A stretch of DNA of 64,000 bases from Hamadaea flava. Its GTDB lineage: Bacteria > Actinomycetota > Actinomycetes > Mycobacteriales > Micromonosporaceae. Made by a program: the position numbers and the translations under genes. The number at the start of each line of letters is the position of its first letter. Position 1 is the first letter of the stretch. Under the pieces are notes generated by a model, which worked only from the letters and a program-made list of their open reading frames with translations, made no database searches and was not told where the DNA came from. The DNA lies in NCBI RefSeq assembly GCF_024172085.1, contig NZ_JAMZDZ010000001.1:2790001-2854000 (forward strand), written 5' to 3'. Positions 7,034-14,788 of this stretch are shown here, in pieces.

Positions 7034-8713
7034 ATGGAACGTCTAGCGTCCCACACCACCCCGGCCGTGAGCCAGGACGCCGAACCGACCAACGATCCGC
7101 GCCGCTGGATCGCGCTCATCACCATGCTCAGCGGCGCGTTCATGAACCTGCTCGACGTCAGCATCGCCAACGTCGCGCTCCCCTCCCTGCGAGCCGACCT
7201 GGGTGCCAGCTTCTCCGCCGTGCAATGGCTGCTCGCGGGGTACACGCTGGCCTTCGCCGCGCTCCTGATCACCGGTGGGCGGCTGGGCGACATGTTCGGC
7301 CGCAAGCGGCTGTTCCTCATCGGCATGATCGGCTTCGCGGTCGCGTCCGCGCTGTGCGGGGCCGCTCCGACGCCGGGCGTACTGGTCGGCGCGCGCATCC
7401 TGCAGGGCGCCGCCGGTGCGCTGATGGTGCCGCAGGTCCTGGCCACCATCCAGGTCACCTTCTCCCCCGCCGAGCGCATCAAGGCCCTCGGCGCGTTCGG
7501 CGCCACCGCCGGCCTCGGCACCGTCTCCGGCCCGTTGCTGGGCGGCGTACTGATCCAGGCGGATCTGTTCGGGTGGGGATGGCGCTCGATCTTCTTCATC
7601 AACGTGGCCATCGCGGCGATCGCGGTGCCGATCGCCTTCCTGGTGGTACGCGAGTCGCGCAACACTCAGGCGGCACGTCTCGACCTGCCGGGCGTCGTCC
7701 TGGTGACCGCCGGGCTGCTGCTGTTCGTCTACCCGATCGTGCAGGGCCGGGAGAACGACTGGCCGCTCTGGGGTTGGCTGATGATGGCTGCCGGGCTGGT
7801 CGTGCTGGCCTTCTTCGCCTGGTACGAGCGCCGCCGCACGTCGCCGCTGGTGCCGATGACGCTGTTCGGCCGCCGGTCCTTCACCGCCGGAGTCCTGACC
7901 GGACTAGCGTTCTTCGGCGGGATCGCGTCCTTCTTCCTGGTGCTGACCTTCTACCTCCAGTACGGCCTCGGCTTCACCCCGCTGCGGGCAGGTCTGACCA
8001 CGCTGCCGTTCTCCATCGGCGTCGGCGTGCTGTCGGTCGCCGCCACGAAGCTCGCCCCGAAGTTGGGCCGCCTCACCGTCATGATCGGCGCCGCCGTGAT
8101 GGCGCTGGGCATCGGCGGGGTCGTCTACACCATCGGCGAGCACGGTCCCCGCATCGAGTCCTGGCAGCTCATCCCGGCCATGGCGATCGCCGGGGCAGGC
8201 ATGGGCCTGGTCGTCGCCCCGCTCGCCGACATCATCCTGGCCGGCGTCGACCGGAAGGACGCGGGTTCGGCCTCCGGCGTCATCAACACGGCGTACCAGA
8301 TCGGCAACGCGCTCGGCATCGCCGTGCTCGGCTCGATCTTCGTCAGCCTGCTCGGCAGCCAGGTCGGCCCGGCCGTCGACCACGTCGCGCCGCAGATCCG
8401 GGCCGTCGTCACGGTTCCGGCCGCGCAGGACGCTGCGATCGCCGGATTCGAGACCTGCCTGTACGACCGGGTGACCGCCGATGACACCGCTGTCGTGCCC
8501 GCCAGCTGCCAGGCCGTCACCGCCGCTGCGGCTACGTCGCCGCAGACGGCCGGGGTCGCCGCCGCGGCTGCCACGGAGGCCCGCGAGCGGGTGTTCGGTG
8601 GGGCGACCCAGCGCACGCTCGGCTGGCAGCTGGGTCTGCTCGCCCTCACGCTGCTGCTGATGACCGCGCTGCCCCGGGGCAAGGGCGTCCACCCCGGCCC
8701 ACCCAGCGCCTGA
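7034..8713 (+). CDS. MFS transporter, DHA2 family, 14-TM drug efflux pump
   Basis: A 559-residue integral membrane protein with about 14 hydrophobic segments. Residues near 35-52 hold the DHA2 signature LDVSIANVALPSL and residues near 77-92 the MFS motif A GGRLGDMFGRKRL. Motif C-like GATAGLGTVSGPLLGG is also present. These features define EmrB/QacA-type proton-driven export of hydrophobic drugs. The C-terminal periplasmic-side loop before the last helix is long and contains two cysteines (FETCLYDR and ASCQAV). It is controlled in all likelihood by the divergent MarR protein. A very large perfect hairpin follows the stop. Confidence 0.93.
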   Translation: MERLASHTTPAVSQDAEPTNDPRRWIALITMLSGAFMNLLDVSIANVALPSLRADLGASFSAVQWLLAGYTLAFAALLITGGRLGDMFGRKRLFLIGMIGFAVASALCGAAPTPGVLVGARILQGAAGALMVPQVLATIQVTFSPAERIKALGAFGATAGLGTVSGPLLGGVLIQADLFGWGWRSIFFINVAIAAIAVPIAFLVVRESRNTQAARLDLPGVVLVTAGLLLFVYPIVQGRENDWPLWGWLMMAAGLVVLAFFAWYERRRTSPLVPMTLFGRRSFTAGVLTGLAFFGGIASFFLVLTFYLQYGLGFTPLRAGLTTLPFSIGVGVLSVAATKLAPKLGRLTVMIGAAVMALGIGGVVYTIGEHGPRIESWQLIPAMAIAGAGMGLVVAPLADIILAGVDRKDAGSASGVINTAYQIGNALGIAVLGSIFVSLLGSQVGPAVDHVAPQIRAVVTVPAAQDAAIAGFETCLYDRVTADDTAVVPASCQAVTAAAATSPQTAGVAAAAATEARERVFGGATQRTLGWQLGLLALTLLLMTALPRGKGVHPGPPSA

Positions 8714-8746
8714 CACCCCTTCGCTGGATTCCCCGCTGGGATTCCC

Positions 8747-8807
8747 TGCAGATCACGGTTACGCATGCCTCCGAGGCCCTGGGAGGCATGCGTAACCGTG
8801 ATCTGCA
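8747..8807. terminator. very long perfect hairpin between convergent genes
   Basis: The arms 8747-8772 and 8782-8807 are 26 bp and perfectly complementary around a 9-nt loop (right half begins GGAGGCATGC). It lies between the convergent MFS and TetR genes and would terminate both. The perfect, long, moderate-G+C stem is unlike the short G+C-rich terminators elsewhere in the window. Confidence 0.75.
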
Positions 8808-8861
8808 CCTAACGGACGCAGCGGCGCGGGCGGGCGCAGCGGCGCGGGCGGGTGCAGCGGG

Positions 8862-9461
8862 CTAGAGCGGGGGGCCGAGTTCGGTGGTGACGGATTCGGC
8901 GATCCAGTCCAGCGCGGTGGACCGGTCGAGTAGCGACGGGTGCACGGTGAGCTGCACGGCCAGCCCGTCGATCAGCGACGTGATCCGCCAAGCTGCCTTG
9001 ACCGGGTCGGCGCAGGTGAACGACCCGTCCGCGACGCCGGCCGCGATCGCCTCGGCCAGCGCCTCCTTCCAGCGCAGGTACAGCCGTCGCGACACCGCTT
9101 CCAGCGACTCGTTGCGCAGTGCCTCCGACCAGCCGTCGATCCACAATGCCCAGGCTTTCGACCTTCCGGCTGGGGCGTACAGGTCGATGATCTGGCGCAC
9201 CTTCTCGGCCGGTGGAACAGCTGACGAAGCGACCTGGTCGAGCCCGGCGAGGTCCCGTTCGGCGGCGTACGCGAAGGCCTGGGCGAGCAGAGCGTCTTTG
9301 GTGCTGAAGTGGTAGAACACCAACGCCTGGCTCACTCCGGCGGCGCGCGCCACATCCCCCGTACGCGTATTGGCCAGCCCGCGCTCGACGATGACGTCCA
9401 CCGCTGTGCGGAGCAACTCGTCGAGGCGTACGTCGGCGGGTCGGCGGCTCACGCGGGACAC
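8862..9461 (-). CDS. TetR/AcrR family transcriptional regulator
   Basis: A 199-residue regulator. The helix-turn-helix is at about residues 12-58: LLRTAVDVIVERGLANTRT, then AAGVSQALVFYHFSTKDAL. The C-terminal half resembles BetI-type TetR_C domains (WALWIDGWSEALRNESLEAV). The start is a GTG at 9461, with GAGGAGA about 10 bp upstream. It is divergent from the first CapA gene with a 41-bp gap, so it may control that gene, itself or both. No obvious palindrome was seen in the gap. Confidence 0.9.
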   Translation of the reverse strand: MSRVSRRPADVRLDELLRTAVDVIVERGLANTRTGDVARAAGVSQALVFYHFSTKDALLAQAFAYAAERDLAGLDQVASSAVPPAEKVRQIIDLYAPAGRSKAWALWIDGWSEALRNESLEAVSRRLYLRWKEALAEAIAAGVADGSFTCADPVKAAWRITSLIDGLAVQLTVHPSLLDRSTALDWIAESVTTELGPPL

Positions 9462-9502
9462 GGTAACGCATCTCCTCGCGAAGACGGCTCGTTGCTCCCG
9501 TT

Positions 9503-10549
9503 ATGCGCCTCCGCCGATTCGCCCTGCTCATCGTCTGTTTCACGGTCGCAGCCTGCGCCCCGGCCGCCGTCGAGAACACCGCTCAAACGCCCGCCCCGAC
9601 ACCGGCGGCCGAACCCGGGAACCCGGAGGTGACGCTCGCGTTCGCCGGCGACGTGCATTTCACGGCCAGAACTCTCGGCGTACTCGCTGATGTGGGAAAG
9701 CTGGACCCGGTCGCGAAAATGATGGCCGACGCGGACGTGGCGATGGTGAACCTCGAGACCGCAGTGACCACGGGCGGGACCGCGGAGCGCAAGACGTTCC
9801 TGTTCCGCTCGCCGCCCGGCGCGTTCGCCGCGCTGAAATCCGCGGGCATCGACGTGGTCACGGTCGCGAACAACCATGCGCTGGACTACGGCCGGGTCGG
9901 CCTCGCGGACACGCTCGCCGACGCCGCGACCGCGCGGATGCCTGTGGTGGGCGCGGGTTCGTCGGCGGCCTCGGCCTTCGACCACCACCTCTTCTCCATC
10001 AGGGGTACGCGCATCGCAGTGCTCGGCATGAGTCAAGTAAGTGAGCTGTGGCAGCAGTGGCGAGCCACCGACGACGACTCAGGCATCGCCATGGCGCGGG
10101 ATACGACGCGCGCCGTCAATGCCGTACGCCAAGCCGCCGAAGCAGCCGACGTCGTCGTGGTCTACCTACATTGGGGTACGGAGTACCAGAAGTGCCCGTC
10201 GAAGGAACAGCGCACGCTCGCCCGGCAACTCGCCGACGCCGGCGCCGACGTCATCGTCGGTACGCACGCCCACGTGCTGCAAGGCGACGGGTGGCTGGAC
10301 AACGCGTACGTGCACTATGGGATGAGCAACTTCGTATGGTGGCGCAACGACGCCGCGACCAACGACACCGAAGTACTCCGGATCACGGTGCGATCCGGGC
10401 GGGTTGCCTCGGCTGCTGTCGTTCCCGCGTACATCAACCGGACGACGGGGGTTCCCTATGCTGTCGGCGGCTCCGCCGCCTCGCGGATCCTCGGGGTCCG
10501 GTCGCGCGCCACCGCGTGCTCCGGGCTCACCCCTCCCGCCGCCCCCTGA
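9503..10549 (+). CDS. CapA-family lipoprotein, metallophosphoesterase fold (copy 1)
   Basis: A 348-residue predicted lipoprotein. A 17-residue hydrophobic leader ends in the lipobox VAAC (Cys at residue 18). The CapA/PGA_cap domain follows, with its metal-site motifs: LAFAGDVHF, MVNLETAV, VANNHALDYGRVG, YLHWGTEY, GTHAHVLQG and YGMSNFVW. CapA-type proteins belong to the calcineurin-like fold and, in Bacillus, act in poly-gamma-glutamate capsule export; in actinomycetes without capB/capC the role is unclear. No other cap genes are present. It is paralogous to the gene at 12398-13483, with which it shares long aligned blocks. The start lacks a clear ribosome binding site. Confidence 0.9.
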   Translation: MRLRRFALLIVCFTVAACAPAAVENTAQTPAPTPAAEPGNPEVTLAFAGDVHFTARTLGVLADVGKLDPVAKMMADADVAMVNLETAVTTGGTAERKTFLFRSPPGAFAALKSAGIDVVTVANNHALDYGRVGLADTLADAATARMPVVGAGSSAASAFDHHLFSIRGTRIAVLGMSQVSELWQQWRATDDDSGIAMARDTTRAVNAVRQAAEAADVVVVYLHWGTEYQKCPSKEQRTLARQLADAGADVIVGTHAHVLQGDGWLDNAYVHYGMSNFVWWRNDAATNDTEVLRITVRSGRVASAAVVPAYINRTTGVPYAVGGSAASRILGVRSRATACSGLTPPAAP

Positions 10550-10603
10550 CGCGCCCCGGCCTCCGTCGCGCTCGCCCCGTCACGCCGCGCCTCGCCCCGG
10601 CCC

Positions 10604-10691
10604 TGTCCCGTTGATCATGAACCTAACGCCATGATCAACCGGCGTGTCGTGTCCGCAGGACCCTGATCAACTCCGCCAGCGCCTGATCAAC
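10604..10691 (+). repeat. 88-bp TGATCA-rich repeat, copy 2
   Basis: Inverted copy of 5531-5618, with 79 of 88 positions identical and no gaps. It holds the same four TGATCA sites and the perfect GTTGATCATG/CATGATCAAC inverted repeat at its left end. It fills most of the gap between the CapA gene and the kinase-like gene and ends 19 bp before the latter's start. Confidence 0.85.
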
Positions 10692-10710
10692 TTCAGGAAC
10701 GTGGCAGACT

Positions 10711-11340
10711 TTGCCCGTGCTCGATCACCTGCTGCCGCGCGTACTGGAGCTTGTCGCCGCCAAGCCGAACCGGGTGATCGTCGGCCTCGCGGGGCCACCG
10801 GGGGCCGGTAAGACGACGCTCGCCCGCGACCTCTGGCAGGCATTGATCGCGCACGGCATCACCAGCGCGATCGTTCCGATGGACGGCTACCACCTGGCGA
10901 ACGAGGAGCTACGCCGGTTGGGCCGGTCCAACCGCAAGGGCGCGCCGGACACGTTCGACGCCGACGGCTACCTGGCGTTGCTCTGGCGCCTGTGTACGCA
11001 GTCCCAGTCCACGGTGTACGCGCCGTCGTTCGATCACGTCCTCAACGAGCCGATCGCGGGATCGATCCCGATCGCGCCCAGCGACCGCGTCATCGTCACC
11101 GAGGGCAATTACCTGCTGCTCGACGAGGAACCCTGGGCGGGCATACGCGCACTGCTGGACCTCTCGGTCTATGTGGACGTCGAATCGTCCGCCGAACGCG
11201 TCGAGGGCCTCATCGAGCGCCAACTGGCCAAGGGGCTCGAAGTGAGGGCGGCCGAGGACTGGGTGCTACGCAGCGACGAGGCGAACGCGCACCTCATCGC
11301 CACCCGAAGCGCCACCGCCGACGTCACCGTCACCCGCTGA
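10711..11340 (+). CDS. nucleoside/nucleotide kinase family protein (Udk/CoaA-like P-loop)
   Basis: A 209-residue soluble P-loop protein. The Walker A motif GPPGAGKTTLA is at about residues 29-39. MDGYHLANEELRRLG follows, the Asp-Gly-Tyr-His motif of the uridine kinase/phosphoribulokinase/pantothenate kinase superfamily. RVIVTEGNYLLLDEEPW is the Walker B-like strand and substrate loop, and the lid region is rich in Arg and Glu. Its overall form is that of the small kinases often annotated near sugar or vitamin transport genes. The substrate is unknown. Two starts are possible: TTG at 10711 and GTG at 10717. Confidence 0.88.
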   Translation: MPVLDHLLPRVLELVAAKPNRVIVGLAGPPGAGKTTLARDLWQALIAHGITSAIVPMDGYHLANEELRRLGRSNRKGAPDTFDADGYLALLWRLCTQSQSTVYAPSFDHVLNEPIAGSIPIAPSDRVIVTEGNYLLLDEEPWAGIRALLDLSVYVDVESSAERVEGLIERQLAKGLEVRAAEDWVLRSDEANAHLIATRSATADVTVTR

Positions 11341-11378
11341 ACGCCGCACCGCGCCATCCCACGCCGCGCCGGGCCAAG

Positions 11379-11462
11379 CCGCCCGACGCGACGTGCACGA
11401 CCGACGCGACCGACTCCGCCCGACGCGACGTGCACGACCGACGCGACCGACGCGACCGACGC
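11379..11462. repeat. tandem repeat, unit about 37 bp
   Basis: Two nearly perfect tandem copies (11379-11415 and 11416-11451), each starting CCGCCCGACGCGACGTGCAC, are followed by extra CGACGCGAC units. The repeat fills the gap between the convergent kinase and dioxygenase genes. No stem-loop terminator is evident there. Confidence 0.7.
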
Positions 11463-11476
11463 GGAGAATCACAGCG

Positions 11477-12334
11477 TCAGCGGACCTGGAACGACCGCTT
11501 CGACAGTCCGAGGAAGTACCCCTCGATCGTGGTCTCGACCGGCGTATCCGGCTGAGCCGCCGCGCCCATCGTCACGAACAACGGGATGTAGTGGTCCACC
11601 GTCGGGTGTGCGTACGGCATGCCCGGCGCCTTGGAGGCGTACGCCGCCAGAGTGTCCACGTCACCCCGGCCGAGCGCGTCGGCCGCCCATTCGTCGAAGT
11701 CCTTCGACCAGCCGGGCGGCGGGTTGCCCGGGGTGAAGTCGGAGCGGCGCAGGAACGGCAGGCCATGGGTCATGAATCCCGATCCGACGACCAGTACGCC
11801 TTCCTCTCGAAGCGGAGCGAGCCGCCGTCCGAGGTCGAGCAGCTTGGCTGGATCCTGGGTCGGCAGGCTCAATTGCACGACGGGTACGTCCGCCAGCGGC
11901 AGCATGACCTTCAGCGGCACCCACGCACCGTGGTCGAGGCCGCGGCTCCTGTGCTCGTGCAGGTCTTCGCCGTCGGGCAGCAGCGCGGCCACCTTGCGGC
12001 CCAGTTCGCTCGCGTCCGGCGTCGGGTAGGTCATCTCGTAGAACCGGCGCTCGAAGCCGCCGAAGTCGTAGACGAGCGGCGTACCGGCGGCTGTGCCGGA
12101 GATGCTCAGCGGGGCATGCTCCCAGTGCGCGCTGACGATGAGGACAGCCTTCGGCTTCGGCATCTCCTGCATCCACCCGAACAGCTGGCTCATCCAGAGG
12201 TCGTCGTCGAGCAGCGGCGGCGCGCCGTGGCCGAGGTACAGGGCGGGCATCGGCCCGTCCTCGGGAGTCCAGACGCGCTGCTCCTGGCTCAGCGGTGCGG
12301 CCTGGGCGAGAAAGCGGTCGTACGGGAAGTTCAT
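11477..12334 (-). CDS. ygiD: YgiD-type class III extradiol dioxygenase (LigB fold)
   Basis: A 285-residue soluble enzyme of the DODA/LigB superfamily. The predicted metal-binding and catalytic histidines are visible in order: YLGHGAPP, IVSAHWEHAP, GLDHGAWVPL, GFMTHGLP and YAHPTVDHYIPL. The family uses a divalent metal to open catechol rings; E. coli YgiD acts on L-DOPA at the 4,5 position. The natural substrate here is unknown and no aromatic catabolic genes are adjacent. The ATG at 12334 gives MNFPYDRFLAQ and has a GAAGG close upstream. It is divergent from the second CapA gene by 63 bp. Confidence 0.9.
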   Translation of the reverse strand: MNFPYDRFLAQAAPLSQEQRVWTPEDGPMPALYLGHGAPPLLDDDLWMSQLFGWMQEMPKPKAVLIVSAHWEHAPLSISGTAAGTPLVYDFGGFERRFYEMTYPTPDASELGRKVAALLPDGEDLHEHRSRGLDHGAWVPLKVMLPLADVPVVQLSLPTQDPAKLLDLGRRLAPLREEGVLVVGSGFMTHGLPFLRRSDFTPGNPPPGWSKDFDEWAADALGRGDVDTLAAYASKAPGMPYAHPTVDHYIPLFVTMGAAAQPDTPVETTIEGYFLGLSKRSFQVR

Positions 12335-12397
12335 GCCTTCATCGTAGCCCGCTTTAGTTGAACCTTCAAATAGTTGACCGAGGCGTATCTTGCTCCT

Positions 12398-13483
12398 GTG
12401 ACGCGCATCCCCCTCGCCGCACTCGCCGCCGCCGTGTGCCTGGCTCTCGCCGCGTGCAACACCGCCGCCCCCGACCCGGTGGCCTCATCGTCGCCCTCGG
12501 CCACGCCCTCGTCGGCGGCCCCGTCGCCCAGCCCTTCGACGAAAGGCCCGGAACCGACGATCACCCTGGCCTTCGCCGGAGACGTGCACTTCACGGGCAA
12601 GACGGCGAGCCTGCTCGACAATCCGGCCACCGCCGTCGGCCCGTTCGCCAAGCAGCTTTCCGCCGCCGATATCGCCGTGGTCAACCTGGAGACGGCGATC
12701 ACCACCCGCGGTACCCCCGAGCCGAAGGAGTTCCATTTCCGAGCGCCGCCCAAGGCGTATAACGCCTTGAAAGCGGCCGGGATCGACGTGGCGTCATTGG
12801 GCAACAATCACGCGCTGGACTATGGCCGCGTCGGCCTGGCCGACAGTCTGGACGCGGCCCGCGCGGCCGGCATGCCCGTGATCGGCGCCGGCCGCAACGA
12901 GGCTGAGGCTTACGCACCGTGGGTGACCACGGTCAAGGGCGTGCGCATCGCGATTCTCGCGATGTCCCAGATCCACACCCTCGCTGAATCCTGGGCCCCC
13001 AGCGCCACGCGGTCCGGCGTCGCCATGTCGCACGACCGGGCCCGTGCAGTTCAAGCGGTACGCGACGCGAAAGCGCAAGCGGACGTCGTCGTGGTGTTCA
13101 TGCATTGGGGCGTCGAAGGCAGCAACTGCCCGAAGGCTGAGATGACCTCCCTGGCCAAAGCGCTCGCCGGGGCCGGCGCAACCATGATCATCGGTACGCA
13201 CGCCCACGTACCCCTGGCCGGTGGCTACATCGGCGCGACCTACGTTCACTACGGGCTCGGAAACTTCGTCTGGTACACCGGCGGCTCGGACCGCCCCAGC
13301 TCGGACACCCTCGTGCTGAACGTCACCCTCACCGGTTCCCGAATCACCTCGACGTCCGTTTTGCCGGGCATCGTGACGTCTTCCGGACAGCCCGCCCCAG
13401 CCACCGGCAGCCGCCTGGCCTCGGTGAAATCACGGCTAGCGGGCGCGGCCCGATGCTCCGGATTAGCCGCATCCCCCTCGTGA
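12398..13483 (+). CDS. CapA-family lipoprotein, metallophosphoesterase fold (copy 2)
   Basis: A 361-residue lipoprotein. The leader MTRIPLAALAAAVCLALAAC ends in lipobox LAAC; a Pro/Ser-rich linker follows, then the CapA domain with LAFAGDVHF, VVNLETAI, LGNNHALDYGRVG, FMHWGVEG, GTHAHVPL and YGLGNFVWY. The motifs and spacing match copy 1 at 9503-10549, so the two are paralogs 1.8 kb apart. The GTG at 12398 is preferred because it starts directly at the signal peptide; an upstream TTG at 12374 would add eight residues. A TATCTT box lies 6 bp before the GTG and there is no ribosome binding site, which suggests a leaderless transcript. Confidence 0.9.
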   Translation: MTRIPLAALAAAVCLALAACNTAAPDPVASSSPSATPSSAAPSPSPSTKGPEPTITLAFAGDVHFTGKTASLLDNPATAVGPFAKQLSAADIAVVNLETAITTRGTPEPKEFHFRAPPKAYNALKAAGIDVASLGNNHALDYGRVGLADSLDAARAAGMPVIGAGRNEAEAYAPWVTTVKGVRIAILAMSQIHTLAESWAPSATRSGVAMSHDRARAVQAVRDAKAQADVVVVFMHWGVEGSNCPKAEMTSLAKALAGAGATMIIGTHAHVPLAGGYIGATYVHYGLGNFVWYTGGSDRPSSDTLVLNVTLTGSRITSTSVLPGIVTSSGQPAPATGSRLASVKSRLAGAARCSGLAASPS

Positions 13484-13525
13484 CCTGCGACTCCGCCATT
13501 TCGACGCGCCCAGGAGGTATCCGGT

Positions 13526-13555
13526 TTGGCAACGCTCCCCGAGACCCGCTAAAGT
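13526..13555 (+). promoter_or_regulatory. promoter of the tRNA cluster
   Basis: A TTGGCA box (13526-13531) and a TAAAGT box (13550-13555) are separated by 18 bp. The first tRNA begins 43 bp downstream. This is the best sigma-70-like promoter match I saw in the window. Confidence 0.6.
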
Positions 13556-13598
13556 CTTTCAAGTCAGCGCGGGCCGCTCACGCGGAACCGGGCCGATT

Positions 13599-13671
13599 GC
13601 GGACGTAGCGCAGTTGGTAGCGCATCACCTTGCCAAGGTGAGGGTCGCGAGTTCGAGTCTCGTCGTCCGCT
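13599..13671 (+). tRNA. tRNA-Gly (anticodon GCC)
   Basis: A 73-nt cloverleaf. The acceptor stem GCGGACG pairs with CGTCCGC; the anticodon arm TCACC-TTGCCAA-GGTGA gives anticodon GCC; the T arm contains GTTCGAGTC. CCA is not encoded. Confidence 0.97.
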
Positions 13672-13701
13672 CGGAGAATCCCCAACCCAGGGGAAAGCCA
13701 C

Positions 13702-13772
13702 GGTGGAGTGGCCGAGAGGCGAGGCAACGGCCTGCAAAGCCGTGTACACGGGTTCAAATCCCGTCTCCACCT
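13702..13772 (+). tRNA. tRNA-Cys (anticodon GCA)
   Basis: A 71-nt cloverleaf. The acceptor stem GGTGGAG pairs with CTCCACC; the anticodon arm ACGGC-CTGCAAA-GCCGT gives GCA; the T arm is GGGTTCAAATCCC. CCA is not encoded. Confidence 0.97.
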
Positions 13773-13800
13773 CGGTCCGGCTGCGAAGCCGAACTAGCAC

Positions 13801-13875
13801 GGGCGATTGGCGCAGTGGGAGCGCGCTTCCTTGACACGGAAGAGGTCACTGGTTCAAACCCAGTATCGCCCACCA
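13801..13875 (+). tRNA. tRNA-Val (anticodon GAC), CCA encoded
   Basis: The acceptor stem GGGCGAT pairs with ATCGCCC; the anticodon arm CTTCC-TTGACAC-GGAAG gives GAC; the T arm is TGGTTCAAACCCA. The discriminator A is followed by a genomic CCA, unlike the other two tRNAs of the cluster. The Gly-Cys-Val order is common in actinomycetes. Confidence 0.97.
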
Positions 13876-13889
13876 GTAATAGCAGGTCA

Positions 13890-13923
13890 GAAGCCATCTG
13901 AAGGAGTTACTTCAGATGGCTTC
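13890..13923 (+). terminator. terminator of the tRNA cluster
   Basis: A perfect 13-bp inverted repeat (GAAGCCATCTGAA at 13890-13902 and its complement at 13911-13923), 8-nt loop, followed by a T-containing stretch, 14 bp after tRNA-Val. Confidence 0.8.
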
Positions 13924-14090
13924 GTCGATTTCTTGGAGCTAATCGGCTCCAAATGTAATGATCAGCATCCGCTCCGCCCGTTACGGCGGATCACCAGAAC
14001 GATCCGCTGTCGTCCCAGCGGCGCTGCAACGCGATCATCGGCGGTGGGCGCATCTCCGGTGTGACACGGTCGTAGACCCCATCTATACCG

Positions 14091-14750
14091 GGATCTTTCA
14101 ACGGCGACGGCAAGGATGACGTGGCGTCCTTCTACGACCTCACCAATGCGCAGACGAAGCTGTACGTGATGATCTCCACCGGTACGTCGTTCGCGCCACC
14201 CGTGATCTGGTGGGACTCCGGTGCGGGCACAACGTTGCCTGGCCTCTCATGCGAGCCGTGGCCGGTGACTTCAACCATGACGGCAAGGACGACATCGGTG
14301 TGCTGTACGACTACACCGATTGCCACGCCGGGATGTTCCGGTTCCTGTCCACTGGATCGGGCCTGGTCGGCTGGCCGGCCCGCACCTGGTTCGTCACCAG
14401 CGCGTACGCCTGGTGCGCGGCGAACACGACGGCCGTCCTGCCCCTGACATCAACGGCGACGGCTATGGCGACATCACCGCCATGTACAACTACGGCGGGG
14501 GGTCTGGAAGGTGTTCACCTGGTTCGGACCTGACCTCGCCAACGGCGCCACCCAGCTCAGGGCGGTCACCGGCGACTTCAACGGCGACGGCCGGACCGAT
14601 CTCGCCCACTTCTACAACTCCGGCGCCAATCGAACTACCCTGTGGATCCTCTACTCCACGGGCTCCGCGTTGACCGGCGAGAACCTTCGCTGGGACGCGT
14701 ACAACGCCGCCGGCGGTCTGGTCTGGGGGCCAATCCGAGTCGTGCAGTGA
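14091..14750 (+). pseudogene. FG-GAP/VCBS repeat protein fragment with frameshifts
   Basis: Integrin-like FG-GAP calcium motifs are spread over three frames. Frame 0 has FNGDGKDDVASFYDL from 14097. Frame 2 continues with AGDFNHDGKDDIGVLYDY from about 14266. Frame 1 has DINGDGYGDITAMYNYGGG near 14450. Frame 0 resumes with FTWFGPDLANGA at 14514 and TGDFNGDGRTDLAHFYNSG, then runs to the stop at 14750. At least three indels (near 14230, 14440 and 14505) are needed to join them. There is no start codon or signal peptide, so the 5' part is lost. Its intact relative in this window is the FG-GAP tail of the M23 protein at 47494-48783. It is either a decayed gene or, less likely, an assembly-error patch. 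Confidence 0.8.
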
Positions 14751-14759
14751 GTCCGCGCT

Positions 14760-14788
14760 GCGGCCGCCTCAGTCCTTGAGGCGGCCGC
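14760..14788. terminator. hairpin at the end of the SARP-type gene
   Basis: A perfect 12-bp inverted repeat (GCGGCCGCCTCA at 14760-14771 with 14777-14788) includes the stop codon of the leftward regulator gene and lies 9 bp after the FG-GAP pseudogene stop. It can act in both directions. Confidence 0.6.

Noticed and set aside
13801-13875. tRNA-Val as an attachment site for an integrated element
   Set aside because: I found no second copy of the tRNA 3' end and no integrase gene in the window, although the DNA after it is degraded.
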